Positions 17,310 through 26,486 of a stretch of 58,650 bases of DNA are shown one piece after another. This stretch comes from an uncultured Bacteroides sp. (GTDB lineage: Bacteria > Bacteroidota > Bacteroidia > Bacteroidales > Bacteroidaceae): contig UQPQ01000014.1 of assembly GCA_900542985.1 (NCBI GenBank), positions 1 through 58,650 of the forward strand, written 5' to 3'. The position numbers and the translations under genes were made by a program. Within the stretch, counting starts at the first letter, position 1, and each line of letters begins with the position of its first letter. The notes beneath the pieces are model-generated. The model made no database searches and was not told the DNA's origin. It was given only the letters and a program-made list of their open reading frames with translations.

Positions 17310-18625
17310 AACGTATCCTCTATATAGCAATTATTCTGGCGGGTATTACACTGCCCGCACAGGCACAATACGAATATACCTTGAAACAGTGTCTGGAAGA
17401 AGGACTGATGAACAACTACTCGCTGCGTATCACCCGCAACGAGGAACAGATGAGCAAGAACAATGCCACACTGGCCAATGCAGGCTACTTGCCTACACTC
17501 GACCTTACAGCGGGATATTCGGGAAGTGTGGATAACTCGGACAGCAAAGACCGGGCTACGGATGTAACCAGCAGACAACGGGGAGTATTCGACCAGACAC
17601 TGGATGCCGGCATCGACCTGAACTGGACGATTTTCGACGGATTCAACATTACGACAACCTATAAGGAACTGCAGGTGCTGGAACGTCAGGGTGCAACCAA
17701 TACCCGCATTGCCATCGAAGACTTCATCGCCACGCTGGCTGCCGAATACTACAACTATGTGCAGCAGGAAATCCGACTGAAGAATTTCCGGTATGCCGTA
17801 TCGCTTTCCAAAGAACGTCTGCGTATCGTAGAAGAGCGTTACCACATCGGTAACTTCTCGCGCCTGGATTACCAGCAGGCCAAGGTGGACTTCAATGCCG
17901 ACAGTGCCCAGTACATGAAGCAGCAGGAACTGGTGCACACTTCGCGCATCAACCTGAACGAACTGATGGCCAACAAGGATGTAGACCGTCCGGTACGGGT
18001 GAAAGACTCGCTGATTGATGTAAAAGACTGGCTCAACTTCGGTGAGTTGTGGGAAGCCACTCTGGCAACCAATGCCAGCCTGCTGAAAGCCGACCAGAAC
18101 TCTACCCTTGCCCAACTGGATTATAAGAAAGTCTTGTCGCGCAACTATCCTTACGTAAAGCTGAATGCCGGATATGGATATACGCTGAACAAATACGATG
18201 TAAATGCCATACGCAGCCGCAGCAACTGGGGATTCAGCGGAGGAATCACCGTAGGATTCAACCTGTTCGACGGTAACCGCCGCCGCGAAAAGCGGAATGC
18301 CAGTCTGGCGATACGAAATGCCCAACTGGCACGCGAAGAGGTGGAACAGGGACTTCGTGCCGACCTGAGCAACCTGTGGCAGGCTTACCGCAACAACCTC
18401 CGCCTGCTGAATCTGGAACGGCAGAATCTGATAGCAGCCCGCGAAAACCATGAAATCGCCAAAGAACGTTATCTGCTGGGCGACCTTTCGGGTATCGAAA
18501 TGCGTGAAGCACAGAAAAGTCTGCTGGATGCCGAAGAACGTATCCTCTCTGCCGAATACGACACGAAGATGTGTGAAATCTCCCTGCTTCAACTCAGTGG
18601 AAGAATCACTACTTACCTGGAGTAA
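17306..18625 (+). CDS. TolC-family outer membrane efflux protein
   Basis: Outer membrane and periplasmic exit duct for the preceding RND pump. The signal peptide is about residues 1-20 (ILYIAIILAGITLPAQAQ), followed by the two structural repeats of the OEP family, each with long helices (e.g. ERLRIVEERYHIGNFSRLDY and ENHEIAKERYLLGDLSGIEM) and short beta strands. The 439-residue length is normal. The ATG overlaps the pump stop by 4 bases (ATGA), so translation is coupled. The transcript runs into the 22-bp repeat array at 18662. Confidence 0.95.
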   Translation: MKRILYIAIILAGITLPAQAQYEYTLKQCLEEGLMNNYSLRITRNEEQMSKNNATLANAGYLPTLDLTAGYSGSVDNSDSKDRATDVTSRQRGVFDQTLDAGIDLNWTIFDGFNITTTYKELQVLERQGATNTRIAIEDFIATLAAEYYNYVQQEIRLKNFRYAVSLSKERLRIVEERYHIGNFSRLDYQQAKVDFNADSAQYMKQQELVHTSRINLNELMANKDVDRPVRVKDSLIDVKDWLNFGELWEATLATNASLLKADQNSTLAQLDYKKVLSRNYPYVKLNAGYGYTLNKYDVNAIRSRSNWGFSGGITVGFNLFDGNRRREKRNASLAIRNAQLAREEVEQGLRADLSNLWQAYRNNLRLLNLERQNLIAARENHEIAKERYLLGDLSGIEMREAQKSLLDAEERILSAEYDTKMCEISLLQLSGRITTYLE

Positions 18626-18661
18626 ATGCCTTTCAAACGATGCTTTGCTGCCTCAAAAAAC

Positions 18662-18749
18662 GCGACTTGTCACGTTGGCTCACGATACTTGTCACGTAAG
18701 CCAACGATACAAGTATCGTGAGCCTTCGATACTTGTCGCGTAAACCGGA
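18662..18749. repeat. Array of four 22-bp units with palindromic cores (copy 1)
   Basis: Four units of exactly 22 bp begin at 18662, 18684, 18706 and 18728. Each starts with a 14-bp core of the form CGnnACwwGTnnCG: CGCGACTTGTCACG, CGATACTTGTCACG, CGATACAAGTATCG, CGATACTTGTCGCG. An 8-bp linker containing GCC, GGC or a close variant follows. The third core is a perfect inverted repeat. GGCTCACGATACTTG (18678-18692) is also the exact complement of CAAGTATCGTGAGCC (18711-18725), so alternative folds exist. A second array with the same unit length is at 38661-38748. It lies after the RND operon with no gene inside. Confidence 0.88.
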
Positions 18750-18796
18750 GGTTATACAAGCCGGACAGACCGGTTATTTTTGCCCATTCAGCCCCC

Positions 18797-18842
18797 ACCG
18801 GCAACCCTCTCTTTTTCCCAAAGAGCGGGTTACCGGTTTTTA
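18797..18842 (+). terminator. Hairpin with T run upstream of the APC permease
   Basis: ACCGGCAACCC (18797-18807) pairs with GGGTTACCGGT (18827-18837) with one mismatch, and CTCTTT/AAAGAG pairs inside. Five T follow. It probably closes the RND operon transcript. Confidence 0.8.
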
Positions 18843-18846
18843 TTTA

Positions 18847-18854
18847 TATCTTTG
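18847..18854 (+). promoter_or_regulatory. -7 element for the APC permease
   Basis: TATCTTTG at 18847-18854 fits TAnnTTTG and gives a leader of about 18-20 nt to the ATG at 18878. No good -33 is seen because the terminator hairpin occupies that position. Confidence 0.6.
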
Positions 18855-18877
18855 CAGGAAATTATATAATATCAACC

Positions 18878-20527
18878 ATGGGATTATTCATCAAGAAAAG
18901 TATAGAAGCACTGCAAGCAGAAGCAGAACAATCGGGCAGCAAAAGCCTGAAAAGAGTGTTAGGCCCCATCAGCTTAATAGCCTTAGGGGTAGGAGTCATT
19001 ATCGGAGCCGGACTGTTCTCCATTACAGGAACAGTAGCAGCCGGATATACCGGTCCTGCCATCACCCTGTCGTTTATCATTGCCGCAATCGGCTGTTGCT
19101 TTGCCGGACTGTGTTATGCCGAGTTTGCCTCCATGATACCCGTAGCAGGAAGTGCGTACACTTACTCGTATGCTACCATGGGAGAACTCATTGCCTGGAT
19201 TATAGGCTGGGACCTCGTATTGGAGTATACTGTAGCCGCCACCACGGTCAGTATCAGCTGGAGCCGGTACATGGTGTTCTTCCTGAACAGCATCGGTATC
19301 GAACTGCCACATGCCTTTACAGCCTGTCCATGGGACGGCGGGATTGTCAATATTCCGGCTATTCTCATTGTAATAGCCATGAGCCTCATCCTGATGCGCG
19401 GTACAGCAGGCAGTTCTTTCGTAAACGGTCTGATTGTGTTTCTGAAAATAGCAGTCATTCTGGTATTTGTCATTTTAGGCTGGCAGTTTATCCGTACAGA
19501 AAACTACATACCTTATATTCCTGAAAATACGGGAGCTTTGGGCGAATACGGCCTGTCGGGTATCTTGCGCGGAGCCGCCATCGTATTCTTTGCCTTTTTG
19601 GGATTTGATGCGGTAAGTACCGCCGCACAGGAGACCAGAAATCCCCGTCGCAACATGCCTATCGGTATTCTGATGTCATTACTGGTATGTACCATCCTGT
19701 ACATTCTGTTTGCCCACGTAATGACGGGAGTAGCACACTATTCCGAATTCAGCGGACAAGAAGGAATCGCCCCCGTGGCAGTAGCCATCGAACACATGGG
19801 TACTCCCGGTGCCGACGGTGTCATTGTACCCGCCTACCCCTGGCTGAACAAAGCCATCGTACTCGCTATCCTTTTCGGGTATTGCTCCGTGATTATGGTC
19901 ACCCTGCTCGGACAAAGCCGTGTATTCCTGAGCATGAGCCACGACGGCCTGCTTCCTCCTTTCTTCTCACGCATCAATGAGAAATACCGTACTCCCGTAC
20001 ACAGCAATTTTCTGTTTATGGTGGTAGTAGGTCTGCTGGCAGGATTTATACCGGCCGAAGTGGCAGGCGAAATGACCAGTATCGGTACCCTGCTGGCCTT
20101 TACTCTGGTATGTGCAGCCGTACTGATAGTACGGAAAACCATGCCTGACGCACACCGTGCCTTCAAGACTCCATTTGTCCCGGTTATTCCTATCCTGGGA
20201 ATTCTGACCTGCCTCTGCATGATGTGTTTCCTTCCGGCCGATACATGGATCCGTCTGGTACTTTGGATGCTGATTGGACTGGATATCTACTCGGTATATG
20301 GTATCAGACACAGTAAACTGGAGCCCAATCTGCGACACCGCAAAGGAGATATGGTACTGAACATCATGGGACTGATTCTCTCGGTATTATGCGTCATCAC
20401 CGGACTTTGGCATCAGCAGACAGTAGGCTGGAACGCAGACCAGACACTACTTATCATTTCGTTTGTCTTTGCCTTCACCCATTGCGCATACTACATGTGG
20501 AGAATGTGGAAACATTCGCATAAATAA
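18878..20527 (+). CDS. APC superfamily amino acid permease (cationic-type)
   Basis: Inner-membrane amino acid transporter of 549 residues with about 12-14 helices. The first helix carries the APC signature (SLIALGVGVIIGAGLFSITG), followed by YAEFASMIPVAGSAYTYSYA and GWDLVLEYTVAA, the pattern of the cationic amino acid transporter (CAT) subgroup. The conserved FFAFLGFDAVSTAAQETRNP loop is present. Substrate is not determinable; CAT-like bacterial members take up Lys, Arg, or other amino acids. It is a stand-alone gene. Confidence 0.92.
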   Translation: MGLFIKKSIEALQAEAEQSGSKSLKRVLGPISLIALGVGVIIGAGLFSITGTVAAGYTGPAITLSFIIAAIGCCFAGLCYAEFASMIPVAGSAYTYSYATMGELIAWIIGWDLVLEYTVAATTVSISWSRYMVFFLNSIGIELPHAFTACPWDGGIVNIPAILIVIAMSLILMRGTAGSSFVNGLIVFLKIAVILVFVILGWQFIRTENYIPYIPENTGALGEYGLSGILRGAAIVFFAFLGFDAVSTAAQETRNPRRNMPIGILMSLLVCTILYILFAHVMTGVAHYSEFSGQEGIAPVAVAIEHMGTPGADGVIVPAYPWLNKAIVLAILFGYCSVIMVTLLGQSRVFLSMSHDGLLPPFFSRINEKYRTPVHSNFLFMVVVGLLAGFIPAEVAGEMTSIGTLLAFTLVCAAVLIVRKTMPDAHRAFKTPFVPVIPILGILTCLCMMCFLPADTWIRLVLWMLIGLDIYSVYGIRHSKLEPNLRHRKGDMVLNIMGLILSVLCVITGLWHQQTVGWNADQTLLIISFVFAFTHCAYYMWRMWKHSHK

Positions 20528-20660
20528 AAGCAAGAGTCCTGTTCTTTTGCCTTGCATCTATTAAAAGAAGTTATAAATGAGGATATAGGACAAAAAAACA
20601 GAAGATTATACCAGTTTTAAGTCTTAAAAAAACTGTTATTTTACAACCATTTAAATAATC

Positions 20661-21470
20661 ATGGATAAGAATATACTATTTGTTGCCATTCAAGCCGCAG
20701 TAAAGGCCGGCAAGAAAATAAAAAACGTTTACGACGATCCGAATGCGGATTTTGAGATAGAGAAAAAAGCAGACAATTCACCTTTGACGATTGCAGACCG
20801 CAAGGCGCACGAAGTAATTGCTTCTACACTGGCAGACACACCCTATCCTATACTCAGCGAAGAAGGAAAGAAAATCCCGGTAGAAGAACGGCAAAGCTGG
20901 AATGAATTATGGATTGTCGATCCGCTGGACGGAACAAAAGAGTTTATCAAACGCAACGGAGAATTTACTGTAAATATAGCTTACGTAAGAAAGGGGATAC
21001 CCGAAGCGGGAGTAATTTATGTACCGGAAAAACAGGTACTTTACTTTGCCGACTATACGGAAGGAGCCTTCAAAATAAACAACGTGACAGAGGAAAATCT
21101 TCCTGCCAGCTTCGACGAACTGACAGCCTGCGCACACCGTCTGCCCTATCCTCAAGAACCTGACCATACGTTTATGGTAGTGGCTTCACGGTCTCACCTG
21201 ACAGAAGAAACCGAAAAATACATTGCAGAGATGAAAGAAAAACATGGTCACGTAGAAACCGTTTCCATAGGAAGTTCTCTGAAACTCTGTCTGATAGCCG
21301 AGGGAAAAGCCGACGTATATCCACGCTTTGCCCCGACTATGGAATGGGATACTGCTGCCGGACATGCCATCGTACGTGCTGCAGGAAAAGAAGTATATCA
21401 GGCGGGCAGCCTTCTCCCCTTGCAATACAATAAAACCGACTTACTGAACCCCTGGTTCATAGCAGAATAA
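20661..21470 (+). CDS. cysQ: 3'(2'),5'-bisphosphate nucleotidase CysQ
   Basis: Hydrolyses PAP (and PAPS) to AMP (APS), removing the inhibitory by-product of sulfotransfer. The 269-residue inositol-monophosphatase-fold protein shows the metal-binding E-E-G (LSEEGK, about residues 72-74), the WIVDPLDGTKEFIKRNGEFT block (about 90-109), and the C-terminal WDTAAGHAIVRAAG. First gene of the sulfonation operon; the permease follows after 8 bases. In this context its likely job is to clear PAP made by the sulfotransferase at 26590. Confidence 0.95.
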   Translation: MDKNILFVAIQAAVKAGKKIKNVYDDPNADFEIEKKADNSPLTIADRKAHEVIASTLADTPYPILSEEGKKIPVEERQSWNELWIVDPLDGTKEFIKRNGEFTVNIAYVRKGIPEAGVIYVPEKQVLYFADYTEGAFKINNVTEENLPASFDELTACAHRLPYPQEPDHTFMVVASRSHLTEETEKYIAEMKEKHGHVETVSIGSSLKLCLIAEGKADVYPRFAPTMEWDTAAGHAIVRAAGKEVYQAGSLLPLQYNKTDLLNPWFIAE

Positions 21471-21478
21471 AACCGACC

Positions 21479-23023
21479 ATGACATTTGAAATAATTATTG
21501 TACTTCTTACACTGATAGCCATGCTGGCTGCACTGGTTATGGACAAGATGCGTCCGGGAATGATTCTGTTCTCGGCAGTAGTGGTCTTCCTCTGTACCGG
21601 TATCCTTACCCCCAAGGAAATGCTGGAGGGATTCAGCAACAAAGGAATGATTACGGTAGCCATGCTGTTTCTGGTCAGTGAAGGAATCCGGCAAAGCGGG
21701 GCCTTGACACAATTCATCAAGAAACTGCTGCCTCAAAAGCAGACCACCGTATTCAAGGCACAATTACGTCTGTTGCCAAGTATTGCCTTTATTTCGGCTT
21801 TTCTCAACAACACTCCGGTAGTTGTTATATTTGCCCCTATCATCAAGCGATGGGCCAACTATGTAAAACTGCCTGCGACTTATTTTCTGATTCCGCTTTC
21901 GTATGTCACCATTCTGGGAGGAATCTGTACACTGATAGGAACTTCCACCAATCTGGTCGTTCACAGTATGATTCAGGAAGCAGGTATGAAAGGATTCAGC
22001 ATGTTCGAACTCGGAAAAGTCGGTATCTTCATTGCCATTGCAGGTATCATTTATCTTTTTCTGTTTTCCCACAAACTGCTTCCGGCAAACCGTCCGGACA
22101 ATACCGCCATTGAAGACGAAGAAAATTCTTCTCTCCATCCGGTAGAAGCCGTATTGGGAGCACGCTTTCCCGGTATCAACAAACGGGTGAGCGACTTCGA
22201 CTTCAAACGTCATTACGGAGCCGAAGTGAAAGAACTTCGCCGCAACGGTCATACATATACCAATTTGAACAATGTACGGTTCCGCGAAGGAGACACCCTG
22301 ATTCTTCTGGCAGACGACAGCTTTATCCAGACATGGGGAGAATCGTCTGTCTTCATCATGCTTGCCAACGGAAAAGACCACGAACCGGTTCAAAAGAAAA
22401 AACGATGGTTTGCCCTGATTCTGCTGCTTATTATGATTATAGGTGCTACCATCGGCGAATTGCCAGCCATACAGAAACTGTTGCCGGAAGGCATCAAACT
22501 GGATATGTTCTTCTTCGTCTCAGTCACCACAGTGCTGATGGCATGGACCAAGATTTTCCCTCCGCGCAAATATACCAAATACATTTCGTGGGATATCCTG
22601 ATTACCATTGCCTGTGCATTTGCCATCAGTAAAGCGATGGAAAACTCCGGAGTAGCCGACCTGCTTGCCGGTTACATCATCGGACTGAGCCACAATTACG
22701 GTCCTTACGTACTGTTGGCCGCCATGTTCATCATTACCAATATCTTTACCGAACTGATTACCAATAATGCTGCGGCTGCCTTGTCGTTTCCGCTGGCTCT
22801 GTCGCTTTCGCAACAGCTGGGAGTCAGTCCGATGCCTTTCTTTGTAGTAATCTGCATGGCAGCATCGGCCAGTTTCTCTACGCCGATTGGCTATCAGACC
22901 AACCTGATTGTACAGGGTATCGGTAACTACAAGTTCACCGATTTCGTACGTATCGGTTTACCTCTGAATATCATTACATTTCTGATTTCCGTATTTGTAA
23001 TACCTCAAATATGGGAATTCTAA
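21479..23023 (+). CDS. SLC13-family anion permease with an RCK_C domain (putative sulfate importer)
   Basis: A 514-residue inner-membrane transporter of the divalent anion/Na+ symporter type. The first membrane half contains SAFLNNTPVVVIFAPI and GTSTNLVVHS, the second NIFTELITNNAAAAL and STPIGYQTNLIVQG, the paired NT-type motifs of the fold. Between the halves (about residues 195-275) is one RCK_C/TrkA_C domain (EVKELRRNGHTYTNLNNVRF). Its place between cysQ and cysC argues that it brings in sulfate for PAPS formation. Other anions cannot be excluded. Confidence 0.9.
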   Translation: MTFEIIIVLLTLIAMLAALVMDKMRPGMILFSAVVVFLCTGILTPKEMLEGFSNKGMITVAMLFLVSEGIRQSGALTQFIKKLLPQKQTTVFKAQLRLLPSIAFISAFLNNTPVVVIFAPIIKRWANYVKLPATYFLIPLSYVTILGGICTLIGTSTNLVVHSMIQEAGMKGFSMFELGKVGIFIAIAGIIYLFLFSHKLLPANRPDNTAIEDEENSSLHPVEAVLGARFPGINKRVSDFDFKRHYGAEVKELRRNGHTYTNLNNVRFREGDTLILLADDSFIQTWGESSVFIMLANGKDHEPVQKKKRWFALILLLIMIIGATIGELPAIQKLLPEGIKLDMFFFVSVTTVLMAWTKIFPPRKYTKYISWDILITIACAFAISKAMENSGVADLLAGYIIGLSHNYGPYVLLAAMFIITNIFTELITNNAAAALSFPLALSLSQQLGVSPMPFFVVICMAASASFSTPIGYQTNLIVQGIGNYKFTDFVRIGLPLNIITFLISVFVIPQIWEF

Positions 23024-23038
23024 ACAATTATAAAGTTT

Positions 23039-23641
23039 ATGGAAGAAACAACTCATATTTATCCTATATTCGACAAAATGCTGGGACGCTCCGACAAAGA
23101 GCAGTTGCTAAACCAGAGGGGAGTCATGATCTGGTTCACCGGACTTAGTGGTTCCGGAAAAAGTACTCTTGCCATTGCCATGGAACGGGAGTTGCAGAAA
23201 CGGGGACTGTTGTGCCGCATTCTCGACGGCGACAACATACGCAGCGGAATCAACAACAACCTGGGCTTTTCTGAAGCAGACCGTATGGAAAACATACGCC
23301 GCATTGCCGAAATAGGTAAGCTGTTTGTCGACACAGGTATCATCACTCTGGCCGCTTTCATCAGTCCGAACAACGACATGCGTGAAATGGCAGCAAACAT
23401 CATCGGCAAACAAGATTTTATGGAAATATACATCAGTACTCCACTCGAGGAATGCGAGCGACGCGATGTAAAAGGCCTGTATGCCAAGGCCAGAAGAGGA
23501 GAAATAAAAAACTTTACAGGTATTTCGGCTCCATTTGAAGTACCGGCTCATCCGGCTCTTTCGCTCGATACCTCCAAATTGTCGGTAGAAGAATCGGTTA
23601 ACAAACTGTTGGAACTGATTTTGCCGAAAGTAAAATTTTAA
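23039..23641 (+). CDS. cysC: Adenylylsulfate kinase
   Basis: Phosphorylates APS to PAPS in the cytosol. The 200-residue P-loop kinase has GLSGSGKST at residues 35-43, LDGDNIRSGINNNLGFSEAD (APS-binding region), and FISPNNDMREMA. The family's FxGIxxPFExP motif appears as FTGISAPFEVPAHP. It is a stand-alone APS kinase, not fused to CysN. It lies 15 bases after the permease gene and 52 bases before cysD. Confidence 0.97.
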   Translation: MEETTHIYPIFDKMLGRSDKEQLLNQRGVMIWFTGLSGSGKSTLAIAMERELQKRGLLCRILDGDNIRSGINNNLGFSEADRMENIRRIAEIGKLFVDTGIITLAAFISPNNDMREMAANIIGKQDFMEIYISTPLEECERRDVKGLYAKARRGEIKNFTGISAPFEVPAHPALSLDTSKLSVEESVNKLLELILPKVKF

Positions 23642-23693
23642 GTTCAAGCCTCATCACTGAATAAACAAGAAACTAAAAAAACTTAATACAAAC

Positions 23694-24605
23694 ATGAAAG
23701 AAGAATATCGTTTAAGCCACCTGAAAGAACTCGAAGCAGAATCGATTCACATTATCAGAGAGGTGGCTGCCGAATTTGAAAATCCGGTCATGCTATACAG
23801 CATCGGAAAAGACTCGTCGGTGATGGTACGTCTGGCCGAAAAAGCTTTTGCACCGGGAAAAGTTCCATTTCCGCTGATGCATATCGACTCGAAATGGAAA
23901 TTCAAGGAAATGATTCAATTCCGCGATGACTATGCAAAAAAATATGGCTGGAACCTGATTGTAGAAAGCAATATGGAAGCTTTCAAGGCAGGAGTAGGAC
24001 CGTTTACTCATGGCAGTAAGGTACATACCGACCTGATGAAAACACAGGCACTGCTTCATGCACTCGACAAATATAAATTTGATGCAGCTTTCGGTGGCGC
24101 ACGCCGCGACGAAGAGAAATCACGTGCCAAAGAGCGTATCTTCTCTTTCCGTAACGAATTCCATCAGTGGGATCCTAAAAACCAGCGTCCGGAATTATGG
24201 GATATCTACAATGCACGTATCCGTAAGGGAGAAAGCATCCGCGTGTTCCCGCTCAGCAACTGGACTGAACTGGATATCTGGCAGTATATCCGTCTGGAAA
24301 ATATTCCTATCGTTCCTTTGTATTTTGCTAAAGAACGTCCGGTAGTAAACATCGACGGACAGCTTATCATGCCGGACGATGACCGTCTGCCGGAAAAATA
24401 CCGCGACAAGATAGAAATGAAAAAGATACGCTTCCGTACCCTGGGATGCTGGCCGCTGACCGGAGCCATCGAAAGTGAAGCCGACACAATTGAGAAAATT
24501 GTAGAGGAAATGATGACTACTACCAAGAGTGAGCGTACAACCCGCGTCATCGACTTCGACCAGGAGGCAAGTATGGAACAAAAGAAGCGGGAAGGATACT
24601 TTTAG
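23694..24605 (+). CDS. cysD: Sulfate adenylyltransferase subunit 2
   Basis: Catalytic subunit of ATP sulfurylase, making APS from ATP and sulfate together with the CysN GTPase. The 303-residue protein has the PP-loop SIGKDSSVM at residues 36-44, the [20 protein letters not shown] block, and the closing [16 protein letters not shown] segment. Length is normal. The TAG stop at 24603-24605 is followed on the very next base by a 32-bp inverted repeat; cysN, normally adjacent, is displaced by about 390 bp. Confidence 0.97.
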   Translation: MKEEYRLSHLKELEAESIHIIREVAAEFENPVMLYSIGKDSSVMVRLAEKAFAPGKVPFPLMHIDSKWKFKEMIQFRDDYAKKYGWNLIVESNMEAFKAGVGPFTHGSKVHTDLMKTQALLHALDKYKFDAAFGGARRDEEKSRAKERIFSFRNEFHQWDPKNQRPELWDIYNARIRKGESIRVFPLSNWTELDIWQYIRLENIPIVPLYFAKERPVVNIDGQLIMPDDDRLPEKYRDKIEMKKIRFRTLGCWPLTGAIESEADTIEKIVEEMMTTTKSERTTRVIDFDQEASMEQKKREGYF

Positions 24606-24637
24606 TCAATTGACAATTGATAATTCATAATTGACAA
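24606..24637. repeat. Left terminal inverted repeat of the four-helix-bundle cassette
   Basis: A 32-bp repeat built of CAATTG words (TCAATTGACAATTGATAATT then CATAATTGACAA). It matches the reverse complement of 25020-25051 at 28 of 32 positions. It starts directly after the cysD stop codon. Confidence 0.88.
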
Positions 24638-24639
24638 CG

Positions 24640-24996
24640 ATGGGGAAAGAAAACATAATCATGGGCAAGGCTTTCCATTTTGCTGTTCGTATAGTCAATT
24701 TGCATAAATTACTATATAACCGCAAGGAGTTTGTTTTATCCCAACAACTGCTCAGATCAGGCACTGCTATCGGGGCTCTGCTAAAAGAAAGTGAACATGC
24801 TGAATCAACAGCCGACTTTATTCACAAGTTAAACATAGCCCTGAAAGAAGCCAACGAGAGTGAATATTGGATTATGTTGCTACAACAAACCGACTATATT
24901 TCAAAAGCCGAATATGACTCCATCATTGAAGATTGCCGAGAAATTATCAGAATGTTAATATCCATTATTAAAACCTGCAAAACGAAATCAAAATGA
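24640..24996 (+). CDS. Four-helix-bundle protein (S23 / 23S rRNA intervening-sequence protein family)
   Basis: A 118-residue, basic, all-helical protein. The family signature is clear: [20 protein letters not shown] (about residues 33-52), [20 protein letters not shown] (about 58-77) and [12 protein letters not shown]. Relatives include proteins encoded in 23S rRNA intervening sequences and the Avd accessory protein of diversity-generating retroelements, a pentameric nucleic-acid binder. Start: ATG 24640; an upstream in-frame TTG at 24631 lies inside the inverted repeat. The stop overlaps the cysN ATG (ATGA at 24993-24996). Nothing connects this protein with sulfur metabolism. Its function here is unknown. 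Confidence 0.9.
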   Translation: MGKENIIMGKAFHFAVRIVNLHKLLYNRKEFVLSQQLLRSGTAIGALLKESEHAESTADFIHKLNIALKEANESEYWIMLLQQTDYISKAEYDSIIEDCREIIRMLISIIKTCKTKSK

Positions 24997-26486
24997 ATAC
25001 AAAACAAGATAATGAAAACGTGTCAATTGTCAATTCTCAATTGTCAATTGAAGAATATCTGAATCGGGATGAACAAAAAGACCTGCTGCGCTTTCTTACA
25101 GCCGGTTCGGTAGACGACGGAAAGTCAACACTTATCGGACGTTTGCTTTTCGACAGTAAAAAGCTCTACGAAGATCAGCTCGACGCACTGGAACGCGACA
25201 GCAAACGTATGGGAAATGCCGGTGAACACATCGACTATGCCTTGTTGCTGGACGGACTGAAAGCGGAACGTGAACAAGGTATCACCATTGATGTGGCTTA
25301 CCGATACTTTTCTACCAACAACCGCAAATTCATCATTGCCGACACCCCGGGACACGAACAGTATACCCGTAATATGATTACCGGAGGTTCTACTGCCAAT
25401 CTGGCCATCATTCTGGTCGATGCACGTACCGGTGTCATTACACAAACCCGCCGCCATACCTATCTGGTATCGCAGCTGGGTATCAAACACGTGGTATTGG
25501 CAGTCAATAAGATGGACTTGGTAGACTTTTCAAAAGAAGTGTTCGACAAGATTGTAGCCGACTATCGCAAGTTCATCGAACCGTTGGGAATCCCCGACGT
25601 ACAATGTATTCCGCTTTCGGCACTCGACGGCGACAATGTAGTGGAGAAATCGGACCGTACTCCCTGGTACAACGGAGTTTCTTTGCTGGAATACCTCGAA
25701 ACCGTACACATCGGAAACGACCACAACCTGAACGATTTCCGCTATCCGGTACAATATGTACTCCGCCCTAACCTCGACTTCAGAGGATTCTGTGGTAAAG
25801 TAGCTTCGGGAGTAGTCCGCAAAGGCGACGAAGTTGTTGCCTTGCCGTCAGGAAAACGTTCACATGTCAAGAGCATTGTTACCTACGAAGGAGAAATAGA
25901 CTATGCATTCCCTCCGATGTCGGTCACCCTTACCCTGGAAGACGAAATCGACGTATCAAGAGGAGAAATGCTGGTACACCCCGATAATATGCCTATGATA
26001 GGACGCAACTTCGAAGCCATGCTGGTATGGATGGACGAAGAAAAGATGGATTTGGAAAAATCATTCTTCCTGAAACAGACTACCAACACCAGCCGTACCC
26101 GCATAGACCACATCAAGTACAAGGTAGATATCAACACCATGGAACACCTGTCTGTGGAAAACGGACGTCTGAAAGAGGAAGAGGTTCCCATGCAGTTGAA
26201 CCAGATTGCACGTGTGGTACTGACTTCTTCGAAAGAATTGTTCTTCGATGCATACAACCGTAATAAAGCGACAGGAGCCTTTATCCTTATCGACCCGATT
26301 ACAAACAATACCAGTGCCGTAGGTATGATTATAGACCGTGTGGAAGACAAGGATATGCACCAGAGCATGCAACTTCCGGTACTCGATCTTCCGAAACTGG
26401 GTATTGCCCCGGAACATTACGAAGCTGTAGACAAGGCTGTCAAGGCTCTGGCTCAGCAGGGTATTGCCATCGAGGTAAAGCATTAA
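24993..26486 (+). CDS. cysN: Sulfate adenylyltransferase subunit 1 (GTPase)
   Basis: Regulatory GTPase of ATP sulfurylase. The 497-residue product has G1 GSVDDGKST (residues 38-46), G3 D117-T-P-G-H, G4 N172-K-M-D, then EF-Tu-like domains 2 and 3. There is no C-terminal APS kinase; that is the separate cysC. The first about 18 residues ([18 protein letters not shown]) are not usual: residues 10-19 are encoded by the right inverted repeat of the cassette, and the start codon overlaps the stop of the four-helix-bundle gene. Native sequence probably resumes near [13 protein letters not shown]. Enzyme motifs are otherwise intact. Confidence 0.96.
   Translation: MNTKQDNENVSIVNSQLSIEEYLNRDEQKDLLRFLTAGSVDDGKSTLIGRLLFDSKKLYEDQLDALERDSKRMGNAGEHIDYALLLDGLKAEREQGITIDVAYRYFSTNNRKFIIADTPGHEQYTRNMITGGSTANLAIILVDARTGVITQTRRHTYLVSQLGIKHVVLAVNKMDLVDFSKEVFDKIVADYRKFIEPLGIPDVQCIPLSALDGDNVVEKSDRTPWYNGVSLLEYLETVHIGNDHNLNDFRYPVQYVLRPNLDFRGFCGKVASGVVRKGDEVVALPSGKRSHVKSIVTYEGEIDYAFPPMSVTLTLEDEIDVSRGEMLVHPDNMPMIGRNFEAMLVWMDEEKMDLEKSFFLKQTTNTSRTRIDHIKYKVDINTMEHLSVENGRLKEEEVPMQLNQIARVVLTSSKELFFDAYNRNKATGAFILIDPITNNTSAVGMIIDRVEDKDMHQSMQLPVLDLPKLGIAPEHYEAVDKAVKALAQQGIAIEVKH
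25020..25051. repeat. Right terminal inverted repeat of the cassette, inside cysN
   Basis: GTGTCAATTGTCAATTCTCA then ATTGTCAATTGA, complementary to 24606-24637 at 28 of 32 positions. It is read in frame as part of CysN ([10 protein letters not shown]). Confidence 0.88.

Larger units (their letters stand above)
24606..25051. mobile_element. Putative mobile cassette carrying a four-helix-bundle gene, inserted between cysD and cysN
   Basis: The 446-bp unit is bounded by 32-bp inverted repeats and contains one gene and no transposase. Both ends abut coding sequence: the left end follows the cysD stop and the right end lies inside the first codons of cysN. That cysD and cysN are normally adjacent is established; that this unit moved in is inference from the inverted repeats and the interrupted gene pair. 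I see no target-site duplication. It might be mobilised in trans, or by recombination between repeats elsewhere in the genome. Confidence 0.6.

Noticed and set aside
13187..18625. Metal (CusA-type) RND exporter
   Set aside because: No methionine-rich or His-rich metal segments; the pump looks like the HAE-1 multidrug type.
18662..18749. CRISPR array
   Set aside because: Units are 22 bp in total with 8-bp linkers, only four units, no unique spacers of 30 bp or so and no cas genes.
24640..24996. Intervening sequence of a 23S rRNA gene
   Set aside because: The family name suggests it, but there is no rRNA sequence nearby; the gene lies between cysD and cysN.
24640..24996. Avd gene of a diversity-generating retroelement
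   Set aside because: No reverse transcriptase, template repeat or variable repeat is visible in the window.
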